A DNA stretch of 64,000 nt, from contig NZ_CP054932.1 in the NCBI RefSeq assembly GCF_013364275.1, positions 2,728,001-2,792,000 of the forward strand. Reading direction: 5' to 3'. Below, piece by piece: positions 25,343 through 32,470 of this stretch (positions are counted from its first letter, which is position 1; every line of letters starts with the position of its first letter). A program made the translations under genes and the position numbers. This DNA is from Actinomadura sp. NAK00032 (GTDB taxonomy: Bacteria > Actinomycetota > Actinomycetes > Streptosporangiales > Streptosporangiaceae). The notes below the pieces were generated by a model. The model was not told the origin of the DNA, did no database searches, and saw only the letters and a program-made list of their open reading frames with translations.

Positions 25343-25972
25343 ATGAGCGGGATCCCGATGGAGCGGCCGGTGCTGGCGGAGGACGAGGCGGCGGCCCTGA
25401 GCGGCCTCGCCGCCCGCGTCCGCGCGCTGGCCGAGGCCACCGTCCTGACGAGCGTCGGCACCGCGGAGGCCGCGGCCGTCGCCGCGGAGGTCGAGGCCCT
25501 GACCGCGCGGCTGGCCGCCGCGCGCCGGGACGCGCCGCCGTTCGTCCCGTCCGGCGAGCGCCGGATGGACCGGCAGATCGGCAACCCGGTCACCGGCGCC
25601 CTGAACCCGCTCGCGCCGCCCGTCGAGCTGACGGTGAGCTCGGACGGCATCGTCCGCGGCGAGTTCACCCTCAGCACCGTCTACGAGGGGCCGCCGTCGT
25701 ACGTGCACGGCGGTGTGTCGGCGATGGTGCTCGACCAGGTGCTCGGCATGGCGGCGGCCGCGTCCGGCACGCCCGGCATGACCGCCACGCTGGAGACCCG
25801 CTACCGGCGGCCGACGCCGCTCGGCGTCCCGCTCTCGGTGGAGGCGAAGGCGAGCCGGGTGGAGGGGCGCAAGGTCTACGCGTCCGGGACGATCTGCGGC
25901 CCGGACGGCCGGGTCACGGTGGAGGCCACCGCGATGTTCATCATGCCGCAGCGGTTCGTCCCGCACTTCTGA
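25343..25972 (+). CDS. PaaI-like hotdog-fold thioesterase
   Basis: 209 residues. An N-terminal helical region (about 1-75) precedes a hotdog domain with YEGPPSYVHGGVSAMVLDQV, where HGG is the family's active-site signature, then TLETRYRRPTPLGVPLSVEA and the final beta strands. Predicted to hydrolyse acyl-CoA thioesters in the cytoplasm. ATG 25343 follows GAGGAGGC. The promoter gap before it contains a 13-base direct repeat (AGCGGACGGGGCC-like) near 25208-25232. It converges on the MHS transporter gene, 30 bases between stops. Confidence 0.87.
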   Translation: MSGIPMERPVLAEDEAAALSGLAARVRALAEATVLTSVGTAEAAAVAAEVEALTARLAAARRDAPPFVPSGERRMDRQIGNPVTGALNPLAPPVELTVSSDGIVRGEFTLSTVYEGPPSYVHGGVSAMVLDQVLGMAAAASGTPGMTATLETRYRRPTPLGVPLSVEAKASRVEGRKVYASGTICGPDGRVTVEATAMFIMPQRFVPHF

Positions 25973-26002
25973 CCCGGCCCTCCCCGACCCGGCCCGCCGG
26001 CG

Positions 26003-27337
26003 TCACGCCTTCGCGGCCGCCGGCCCGGTGTGGTCGGCGGCGGGCGGTGGCAGCAGGCTCAGCGCGGTCAGCGTCAGCGCGGACGCCACGATCATGCTGA
26101 TCGAGATCGCCTGCCAGCCGTAGTCGTGCAGCAGCCACGTCGCCAGCAGCGGCGCCGGGCCGCCCGCGAACACCGACGCGAGCTGGTACCCGATGCCCGC
26201 GCCGCCGTACCGCAGCCGGGTCGGGAACACCGAGGCGATCAGCGACGCCTGCGGCCCGTACTGGACGGCGTGCGGGATCTGCGCCACCACCACCGCGACG
26301 ACGATCAGCGCCGCGGCCCCGGTGTTCAGCAGCAGGAAGTACGGGAACGCGAACACCGCGACCAGCAGCGACCCGGTCGCGTACACCCGGCGCGGGCCGA
26401 TCCGGTCGCCGAGGTGCCCGGCCGCCGGGATCGTGAACAGCTCCAGCACCGCCGCGGCCGTCACCGCGCTGAGCGCGAGCCCCTCCGCCATCTCGAGGTG
26501 GTCGTCCACGTAGGTGAGGGCGAACGAGGTGAACAGGTAGAACGGCATCTGCTCGGAGCAGCGCAGCAGCGCGCTGAGGACGATCTCGCGCGGGTGCCGC
26601 TGCACGACCTCGGCCACCGGGACGCGGGAGACCTCGTCGCGCGCGACGACCTCCGCGAACAGCGGCGTCTCCATCACCCGGACCCGCACCCACAGCCCGA
26701 TCGCGACGAGCACGAGGCTGAACAGGAACGGGATGCGCCACGCCCAGTCCTTGAAGGCGCCCTCCGCCGACAGCGCGATCGCCGTCATCATGCCGGTGCC
26801 GAGGATGAGCCCGATCGGGACGCCGAGCTGCGGCAGGCTCGCCATCAGCCCGCGCCGCTCGCGGTCGCCCCACTCCATCGACAGCAGCACCGAGCCGCTC
26901 CACTCGCCGCCGACCGCGATGCCCTGGAGGACGCGCAGCAGGACGAGCAGCACGGGCGCCGCCCAGCCGATCGTCTCCGTTCCCGGCAGCACGCCGATCA
27001 GCGCGCTCGACACCCCCATCAGCACCAGCGTGACGATCAGCGTCGCCTTGCGGCCGAGCCGGTCGCCCCAGTGCCCGAAGACCGCCGCGCCGATCGGGCG
27101 GGCCGCGAACCCGACCGCGTAGGTCGCGAACGCCGACAGCGTCCCGGCGTAGTCGCTCGACTCGGGGAAGAAGACGTCCTTGAAGACGATCGCGGCTGCC
27201 GTGTTGTAGAGGAAGAAGTCGTACCACTCGATGGACGTGCCGATGACGCTCGCGGCGGCGGCCTTGCGCACCTGCGCGCGCCGCTCGCCGGCGTCCGCCG
27301 CGCGGGCGCGGCCGGCCTCTCCGGGATCCAGGACCAT
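26003..27337 (-). CDS. MFS transporter, metabolite:H+ symporter (MHS) type
   Basis: 444 residues from ATG 27337; in-frame GTG 27400 is an alternative. Twelve hydrophobic helices; signature stretches ASVIGTSIEWYDFFLYNTAA, GHWGDRLGRKATL (loop 2-3 motif) and LRVLQGIAVGGEWSGSVLL place it with ShiA/ProP-like symporters of organic acids or osmolytes. It is last in a leftward set behind the DUF6510, reductase and sulfite-oxidase-like genes, but a 157-base gap with tandem repeats separates it from them. The substrate is not determinable. Confidence 0.9.
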   Translation of the reverse strand: MVLDPGEAGRARAADAGERRAQVRKAAAASVIGTSIEWYDFFLYNTAAAIVFKDVFFPESSDYAGTLSAFATYAVGFAARPIGAAVFGHWGDRLGRKATLIVTLVLMGVSSALIGVLPGTETIGWAAPVLLVLLRVLQGIAVGGEWSGSVLLSMEWGDRERRGLMASLPQLGVPIGLILGTGMMTAIALSAEGAFKDWAWRIPFLFSLVLVAIGLWVRVRVMETPLFAEVVARDEVSRVPVAEVVQRHPREIVLSALLRCSEQMPFYLFTSFALTYVDDHLEMAEGLALSAVTAAAVLELFTIPAAGHLGDRIGPRRVYATGSLLVAVFAFPYFLLLNTGAAALIVVAVVVAQIPHAVQYGPQASLIASVFPTRLRYGGAGIGYQLASVFAGGPAPLLATWLLHDYGWQAISISMIVASALTLTALSLLPPPAADHTGPAAAKA

Positions 27338-27422
27338 GGGAGCTCTGACCTTTCCGACCGCCCCCGCCGGCCCCAGGAGTTGTGATCCACTGCTTCCCAC
27401 CGGGGTCGCCGCCGAAACGGCC

Positions 27423-27480
27423 GGAAGCGCCGGCCGTCCGGAAGCACCGGCCGGATGGAAGCACCGGCCGGAGGGAAGCG
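27423..27480. repeat. 17-bp tandem repeat, 3.4 copies
   Basis: Units GGAAGCGCCGGCCGTCC (27423-27439), GGAAGCACCGGCCGGAT (27440-27456), GGAAGCACCGGCCGGAG (27457-27473) and a partial fourth. Intergenic, between the DUF6510 stop and the MHS transporter start. The GGCCGG cores could form small hairpins. Confidence 0.9.
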
Positions 27481-27494
27481 CAGGAGCGCTCCGG

Positions 27495-27779
27495 TCAGTC
27501 GTCCACCGGGACGGCGAGCGCGACCGCCCCGCGCAGGTCGAGCCAGACGGTGCCGGGGCCGCGCACCAGCCGCAGCACGACGTGGCCGCATCCCGCGCAG
27601 CGGGCCACGAACCCGGGCGCGCGGGCGTAGACGCGCAGCTCGCCGACCGGCCCGGTCCGCCCGCAGTTGGCGCAGCGGCTCTCGGCGGCGGTCAGGTCGA
27701 CCGCGAACACCTCCGACAGCGCGCCCGCGAGGGCGTTGCCGTCGGTGAAGGCGTCGTCCTGGTCGTCGAGGCCGGTCAT
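27495..27779 (-). CDS. DUF6510 zinc-ribbon protein
   Basis: 94 residues. CANCGRTGPVG and CAGCGHVVLRLV form a four-cysteine zinc ribbon; the N-terminus (DGNALAGALSEVFAVDLTAA) is the characteristic DUF6510 start. It follows the reductase gene by 16 bases, and this trio (sulfite-oxidase-like, reductase, DUF6510) recurs in actinobacteria. It may be an assembly or electron-transfer partner; no experiment known to me. Confidence 0.88.
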   Translation of the reverse strand: MTGLDDQDDAFTDGNALAGALSEVFAVDLTAAESRCANCGRTGPVGELRVYARAPGFVARCAGCGHVVLRLVRGPGTVWLDLRGAVALAVPVDD

Positions 27780-27795
27780 GTCATCCTCCGCTGGG

Positions 27796-28551
27796 TCATC
27801 CGCCGGTGGGGCCGAAGCGCTCGGTCCGGACTCTTTCGGGGGCGTGGCCGAGCATGACCAGGTACGTGGCGGCCTTCTCGACGAAGCCGGTGGGGCCGCA
27901 CACGTAGCAGGTCGGCTCGAAGTCGGCGGGCCACCCGTACTGGACGAGGTCCTCCGGGGTGAGCCGGCCCGGTTCGCGCGGCAGCCCGTCCGGCGCGGTG
28001 CGCGTGTAGAGGAGCGTCACGTCCAGGCCGGGGTCGGCGCGCGCCAGCTCGCCGGCGTAGAGCCGGTCGGCGGGCCCGCGCACCGAGTACAGCAGCCGGA
28101 ACGGCACGCGGCTCCCGGCCGCCCGCCGCGTCCGGACCATGGACATCAGTGGCACGAGGCCCGACCCACCCGCCACCAGCAGCACCGGCTCGGTCTGCTC
28201 GGTCCGCCACACGAACCAGCCGCCGACCGGCCCGCGGAGCTCCGCGAGGTCGCCCGGCGCCATCTCCTCCGCGAGGTACGGCGACACCTCGCCGTCCGCG
28301 ACCCGCTGCACCGTCAGCTCGACGCGCTCACCGCCGGACGCGGACGCGACCGAGTAGCTGCGCTGCGCGCTGTAGCCGTCCTCGGCCGTCAGCCGGACGT
28401 CCACGTGCTGGCCCGCCAGGTGGCCCGGCCACCCGTCGACGTCGAACACCAGCGTCGCGGCCGTCGCGGACTCGGCGCGCCGCTCCACCAGTTCGGCGGT
28501 GTGCCAGCGCAGCCGCCCGCCTAGTCGCCCTGGTACCGCTGCTCCCGCCAT
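27796..28551 (-). CDS. FAD/NAD(P)-dependent ferredoxin-reductase-type oxidoreductase
   Basis: 251 residues. The FAD-binding motif RSYSVAS (in YSAQRSYSVASASGG), PVGGWFVWRT, the NAD(P) motif LLVAGGSGLVPLMSMVR and CYVCGPTGFVEKAATYL define an FNR-superfamily module without a 2Fe-2S domain. The ATG at 28551 lies 31 bases inside the upstream gene, so the two are tightly coupled. It probably supplies electrons to the molybdenum enzyme encoded before it. Confidence 0.9.
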   Translation of the reverse strand: MAGAAVPGRLGGRLRWHTAELVERRAESATAATLVFDVDGWPGHLAGQHVDVRLTAEDGYSAQRSYSVASASGGERVELTVQRVADGEVSPYLAEEMAPGDLAELRGPVGGWFVWRTEQTEPVLLVAGGSGLVPLMSMVRTRRAAGSRVPFRLLYSVRGPADRLYAGELARADPGLDVTLLYTRTAPDGLPREPGRLTPEDLVQYGWPADFEPTCYVCGPTGFVEKAATYLVMLGHAPERVRTERFGPTGG

Positions 28552-29120
28552 GGGTCTCCGTAGTCGTGGTATCCGGCGCTCTCCCAGAACCCGGGCTCGT
28601 CCTCAAGGCCCAGCCGGATCCCGCGTACCCACTTCGCCGACTTCCAGAAGTACAGGTGCGGGACGAGGAGGCGGGCGGGGCCGCCGTGTTCCGGAGGCAG
28701 TTCCCCGCCGCCGTAGCCGTAGGCGATCCACGCCTTGCCGTCGAGCAGGTCCTCCAGCGGCAGATTCGTGCTGTAGCCGCCGTAGGAGTGGACGAGCGTG
28801 AAATCGGCGGCGCTCTCCACGTCCTCGAAAAGGACGTCCAAAGAAACGCCTCGCCATTCCGTGTCGAATTTTGACCATTTGGTGACGCAGTGCAGGTCGA
28901 CGGTGGGCGTCTCCGCGGGCAGCGCCATCAGGTCGTCCCAGCTCCAGCGGTACTCGGTGCCGGTCTCCGTGCCGATGGTGAACTCCCATTCGTCCAGCGG
29001 GACGTGCGGGGTCGGACCCGCCGACAGCACCGGGAAGTCGAACGTCTCGTACTGGCCGGGCGGGAGTTCGTGGTCGCCGGAGGGGCGCCGTCCGCCGAAT
29101 CCTCGGGAAATGATGGGCAT
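28521..29120 (-). CDS. Sulfite-oxidase-like molybdopterin oxidoreductase
   Basis: 199 residues, a single molybdopterin domain. DLHCVTKWSKFDTEWRGVSL contains the Mo-ligating cysteine; HSYGGYSTNLPLEDLLDGKA and GGPARLLVPHLYFWKSAKWV are typical of the YedY/sulfite-oxidase-like family. No signal peptide or Tat motif is visible, so it is probably cytoplasmic, unlike MsrP. Coupled to an FNR-type reductase. The substrate is unknown: sulfite, methionine sulfoxide or another oxo-acceptor. Confidence 0.9.
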   Translation of the reverse strand: MPIISRGFGGRRPSGDHELPPGQYETFDFPVLSAGPTPHVPLDEWEFTIGTETGTEYRWSWDDLMALPAETPTVDLHCVTKWSKFDTEWRGVSLDVLFEDVESAADFTLVHSYGGYSTNLPLEDLLDGKAWIAYGYGGGELPPEHGGPARLLVPHLYFWKSAKWVRGIRLGLEDEPGFWESAGYHDYGDPWREQRYQGD

Positions 29121-29145
29121 GGCGTCGTCCTTTCCCCCGGTCGGC

Positions 29146-29667
29146 TCAGTATTCGTACACCTTCACCATCGGTTCGTGGTCGTACCAGGACGCGATGACC
29201 GACGAGGTGTGCTCCTCGTTCAGGAAGTCGACGCGCAGCCACCCCTCGGCCTGCGTCACGCGGGTCTCGTAGCCGGGGTTCGGCGTCGCCGAGACGAGCC
29301 GTACCCGGTCCTTCTCGACCGACATCGCGGCCCGCCCGCCCCGGGTCGCGTAGCTGCGCACGTTGTCGGGCGTCTTCGGCGGGGCCTTCGAGGGCCTGCC
29401 GGACGGCGGCGGTTTCGCGGACTTCGTCGGCGTGGGCGCCCGGTCCGCGCCGTCCGGCGGCTTCGGCCGCGCGGTCGGCGACCCGATCGCCGGCGGCCCC
29501 GGCGGCGCCGCCGGGCTGGAGTGGATGACCGGCCCGGCGATCGGCGGCGGCGCCGACCGCTCCGACACCGCGCCGCGCACGACGTCGCGCACGCCGAGCC
29601 ACGATAAGGCGACCGCGAGCGCGGTCACCCCGGCCCACGGGGCAACATACGACATCGCGCGACGCAT
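29146..29667 (-). CDS. Anchored or secreted protein of unknown function, divergent from two-component genes
   Basis: 173 residues from ATG 29667. A single hydrophobic helix (YVAPWAGVTALAVALSWLGV, about 6-25) is followed by a Pro/Ala/Lys-rich extracellular spacer (about 40-110) and a compact C-terminal domain (RAAMSVEKDRVRLVSATPNP, then ASWYDHEPMVKVYEY). It is divergent from the response regulator gene, only 27 bases between starts, and is likely either regulated by it or an accessory sensor. The family is not recognised beyond this. Confidence 0.75.
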   Translation of the reverse strand: MRRAMSYVAPWAGVTALAVALSWLGVRDVVRGAVSERSAPPPIAGPVIHSSPAAPPGPPAIGSPTARPKPPDGADRAPTPTKSAKPPPSGRPSKAPPKTPDNVRSYATRGGRAAMSVEKDRVRLVSATPNPGYETRVTQAEGWLRVDFLNEEHTSSVIASWYDHEPMVKVYEY

Positions 29668-29694
29668 GGGCACATGGTGGCATACGGTTCCGCC

Positions 29695-30381
29695 ATGGCG
29701 AGTGTTTTGGTGGTCGAGGATGACGCGAATGTCCGGACCGCCCTGATCCGGGAACTGAGCGTGCGGTCGCATGTCGTACGCAGCGTCGGCACCGCGATGG
29801 ACGCGCTGCGCGAGGTCACGCAGTCGCCGCCCGACGTCGTCGTGCTCGACCTCGGGCTCCCCGACCTCGACGGCGCGGAGGTGCTGAAGATGCTGCGCGG
29901 CATCTCCGACGTCCCGGTCATCATCGCGACGGCGCGCGACGACGAGCCGGAGATCGTCCGGTTACTCAACGCCGGCGCCGACGACTACCTGATCAAGCCG
30001 TTCTCCATCGAGCACCTCAGCGCCCGCCTCGCCGCCGTGCTGCGCCGGTCGGCACGGTCCGGTCCGACCGCGGAGCTGAGCGTCGGCGGCCTGCACATCG
30101 ACCTCGACCGGCGCGAGGCGCTGCTGGACGGCGAGCAGCTCGAACTCACCCGCCGCGAATTCGACCTCCTCGCCTACCTCGCCGCCCGCCCCGGCCGCGT
30201 CGTCGCCCGGCGCGAACTGCTCGCCGAGGTGTGGCGGCAGGCCTACGGCGACGACCAGACCATCGACGTCCACCTGTCCTGGCTGCGCCGCAAGCTCGGC
30301 GAGACCGCCGCCGCGCCCCGCTACCTGCACACGGTCCGCGGCGTCGGCGTCCGGCTGGCCGAGCCCGACCCCCGGTCATGA
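29695..30381 (+). CDS. OmpR/PhoB-family response regulator
   Basis: 228 residues. Receiver domain with acidic pair E8/D9-D10 (VLVVEDDANV), phosphoacceptor D52 (VVVLDLGLPDLDG), T-loop IIATARDDE and K in DDYLIKPFS. The winged-helix DNA-binding domain has LTRREFDLLAYLAARPGRVV and TIDVHLSWLRRKLGE. ATG 29695 is six bases after TACGGT (29683-29688), i.e. leaderless. The stop overlaps the kinase start (ATGA). OmpR-type proteins bind direct repeats about 11 bases apart; such repeats occur at 31729-31746 and 40567-40584. Confidence 0.95.
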   Translation: MASVLVVEDDANVRTALIRELSVRSHVVRSVGTAMDALREVTQSPPDVVVLDLGLPDLDGAEVLKMLRGISDVPVIIATARDDEPEIVRLLNAGADDYLIKPFSIEHLSARLAAVLRRSARSGPTAELSVGGLHIDLDRREALLDGEQLELTRREFDLLAYLAARPGRVVARRELLAEVWRQAYGDDQTIDVHLSWLRRKLGETAAAPRYLHTVRGVGVRLAEPDPRS

Positions 30382-31724
30382 GGAAGACGCTCGTCCTGGT
30401 GTCCCTGGCGGTCACCTCGATGGTCGCGCTGGCGTTCCTGATCCCGCTCGCGCTGACCGTCCGGGAGATCGCCCGGGACCGCGCCCTCACCACCGCCGAG
30501 CGGCAGGCGAGCGCGCTCGGGCCCGTGCTCGTCGTCACCGAGGACCCCGCCGCCCTCGAACGCGCCCTGGCCAGCACCCAGGCCGGCGCCGCCGGGCGGA
30601 TGACCGTGCACCTGCCGGACGGCGGGCTCGTCCCGAGGAACGCCCACGGCGACTTCAGCGCCCGTCCCGAGCAGCTCACCGAGGCCGGGCGCCGCGGCCG
30701 CTCCTACACCGCCCGCGTCGACGGCGGGTACGCCCTGCTCCAGCCGGTGTCGCTGGACGCCGGCCGCACCGCCGTCGTCGAGGTGTTCCTCCCCGACGAG
30801 GACCTGTCGCGCGGCGTCTGGAAGGCGTGGCTCGTCATGACGACGGTGGCCTGCGCGCTCGTCGCCGGGTCCGTCGCCGTCGCCGACCGGCTCGGCAACC
30901 GCATGATCCGCTCCACCCGGCGGCTCGCCGAGGCCGCGGGCGCCTTCGGCGACGGCGAGCTGTCGGTCCGCATCGAACCGGACGGGCCGCCCGAACTGGT
31001 CGAGGCGGGCCTGGCCTTCAACGCGATGGCCGACCATGTCGTCCAGCTGCTGTCGGCCGAACGCGAGATGGCCGCCGACCTGTCGCACCGCCTGCGCACC
31101 CCGCTCGCCGCGCTGCGCCTCAACGCCGAGGCCCTCGGCGACGGGCCCGTCGCCGAGCAGACCCGCGAGGCCGTCGACCGCATCGAGCGCGAGGTCGACC
31201 AGATCATCCGGACCGTCCGGCGGCCCACCGGGCGGGGCAACTGCGACGCGTCCAAGGTGCTGCGCGACCGCGTCGCGTTCTGGTCCGTCCTCGCCGAGGA
31301 CGAGGGCCGCTCCTGCGAGCTGATCGGCGCCGAGGGCCCCGCGCCGCTGCCGGTCCCCGGCACCGAGCTCGCCGCCGCCGTCGACGCCCTGCTCGGCAAC
31401 ATCTTCCGGCACACCGCCGAGGGCACCGGTTTCGTCGTCACCCTCCACCAGGGGCAGGGCGTCACCGGCATCCTCGTCGCCGACGGCGGCCCCGGCATCG
31501 CCGACCCGGATGCCGCGCTGAAGCGCGGCAGCAGCGGCGGCGGCTCCACCGGCCTCGGCCTGGACATCGCCCGCCGCGCCGCCGAGTCCACCGGCGGCTA
31601 CCTGCGCATCCACCGCAGCGTCCTCGGCGGCGCCCAGGTGCAGATGTGGTTCCGGACCCGCTGGCTCCCGCCCGCCCGCCGCTCCCGCCGCCTGGTCGGC
31701 CGCCGCCGCCACTCCCGCACCTAA
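30378..31724 (+). CDS. Sensor histidine kinase partner of the response regulator
   Basis: 448 residues. TM1 about 5-27, extracellular sensor about 28-147, TM2 148-170, HAMP 171-223, HisKA with H237 (ADLSHRLRTPLAALR), then HATPase (LLGNIFRHTAEGTGFVV, VADGGPGIAD, STGLGLDIARRA). An Arg-rich tail (ARRSRRLVGRRRHSRT) ends it. It overlaps the regulator gene by four bases. The extracellular loop has no recognised ligand-binding motif. Immediately downstream lies a repeat-type operator and a 50-residue membrane peptide gene. Confidence 0.95.
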   Translation: MRKTLVLVSLAVTSMVALAFLIPLALTVREIARDRALTTAERQASALGPVLVVTEDPAALERALASTQAGAAGRMTVHLPDGGLVPRNAHGDFSARPEQLTEAGRRGRSYTARVDGGYALLQPVSLDAGRTAVVEVFLPDEDLSRGVWKAWLVMTTVACALVAGSVAVADRLGNRMIRSTRRLAEAAGAFGDGELSVRIEPDGPPELVEAGLAFNAMADHVVQLLSAEREMAADLSHRLRTPLAALRLNAEALGDGPVAEQTREAVDRIEREVDQIIRTVRRPTGRGNCDASKVLRDRVAFWSVLAEDEGRSCELIGAEGPAPLPVPGTELAAAVDALLGNIFRHTAEGTGFVVTLHQGQGVTGILVADGGPGIADPDAALKRGSSGGGSTGLGLDIARRAAESTGGYLRIHRSVLGGAQVQMWFRTRWLPPARRSRRLVGRRRHSRT

Positions 31725-31728
31725 CGCG

Positions 31729-31780
31729 GCCTTAAATCCGCCTTAACCACGAGGCTCCCGCCGCCGGGCGCCCCTAGCGT
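31729..31780 (+). promoter_or_regulatory. Direct-repeat operator and TAGCGT promoter
   Basis: GCCTTAA at 31729-31735 and again at 31740-31746, an 11-base period as bound by OmpR-type regulators. TAGCGT at 31775-31780 starts 28 bases after the second TTAA; there is no -35 consensus, suggesting activation. The same geometry appears at 40567-40617. Confidence 0.65.
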
Positions 31781-31787
31781 GACCGGC

Positions 31788-31940
31788 ATGAAGCCCCCGC
31801 GCTCCCCGTACGCGCCGCGCCGCTCCCAGTACGTCGCCGCGGCCGCGATCGCCGTCGTGGGCCTGCTCATCGCCGCCGCGATCGCTGTCGCCGGGGTCCT
31901 CGCCAGCGGCAACATCCCGACGGCGCCCGGCTCGTACTAG
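31788..31940 (+). CDS. 50-residue membrane peptide
   Basis: ATG 31788 to TAG 31938-31940: MKPPRSPYAPRRSQYVAAAA, one transmembrane helix (about 14-38, AAAAIAVVGLLIAAAIAVAG) and a short exterior tail ending PTAPGSY. The basic N-terminus keeps the tail outside. Its start lies seven bases after a TAGCGT box (leaderless) and 64 bases after the kinase stop. It could be a feedback regulator of the adjacent sensor kinase or an envelope-stress product; both are inference. It converges on the DinB gene, 6 bases apart. Confidence 0.65.
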   Translation: MKPPRSPYAPRRSQYVAAAAIAVVGLLIAAAIAVAGVLASGNIPTAPGSY

Positions 31941-31946
31941 CGGCCC

Positions 31947-32444
31947 CTAGTCCCGCGCGTGGTCACCGGTCGCGCCGTCGATCAGCTCCCGGACGACGTC
32001 CATGTGCCCGGCGTGCCGCGCGGTCTCCTCGACCATGTGGATCAGCACCCACCGCAGCGTCACCGTGGCCCCGTGCCAGGCCGTCCCGCGCGTCTCGAGG
32101 TCCAGCTCCTCGATCACCCGGTCCGACGCGGCCCGCGCCCGCCCGTAGAACGCGACGATCCCGTCCGTCGTCTCACCGGGCTCGACCCGCAGATCGGCCT
32201 CCGGATCGTCCTCGCGGAACGGCAGCGGCTCGGTCTCCCTCCCGAACGTCTCGCAGAACCACGAGTACTCGACGGCCGCCAGATGCTTCGCCAACCCGAG
32301 CAGACTCGTCCCGGACGGCGTCATGGCCCGCCGCACCTGCTCCTCGTCCAGCCCCTGGAGCTTCCACAGCACCACATCACGATGCCGATCGAGAGCCGCC
32401 CGCAGGCTCTCCTTCTCCCCACCGGTATACGGCACTTGTTCCAT
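31947..32444 (-). CDS. DinB-family (DUF664-type) putative metal-binding protein
   Basis: 165 residues from ATG 32444. Helical-bundle pattern with LGLAKHLAAVEYSWFCETFG and LRWVLIHMVEETARHAGHMD, whose histidines form the typical DinB/YfiT metal site. Related proteins are mycothiol- or bacillithiol-dependent S-transferases or of unknown role. It stands alone between the membrane peptide gene and the TIR gene. Confidence 0.87.
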   Translation of the reverse strand: MEQVPYTGGEKESLRAALDRHRDVVLWKLQGLDEEQVRRAMTPSGTSLLGLAKHLAAVEYSWFCETFGRETEPLPFREDDPEADLRVEPGETTDGIVAFYGRARAASDRVIEELDLETRGTAWHGATVTLRWVLIHMVEETARHAGHMDVVRELIDGATGDHARD

Positions 32445-32470
32445 GGGCGCGGACGCTACCAGCACCCGCC

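Noticed and set aside
27423..27480. CRISPR-like array
   Set aside because: Units are contiguous 17-mers with no spacers and no cas genes.
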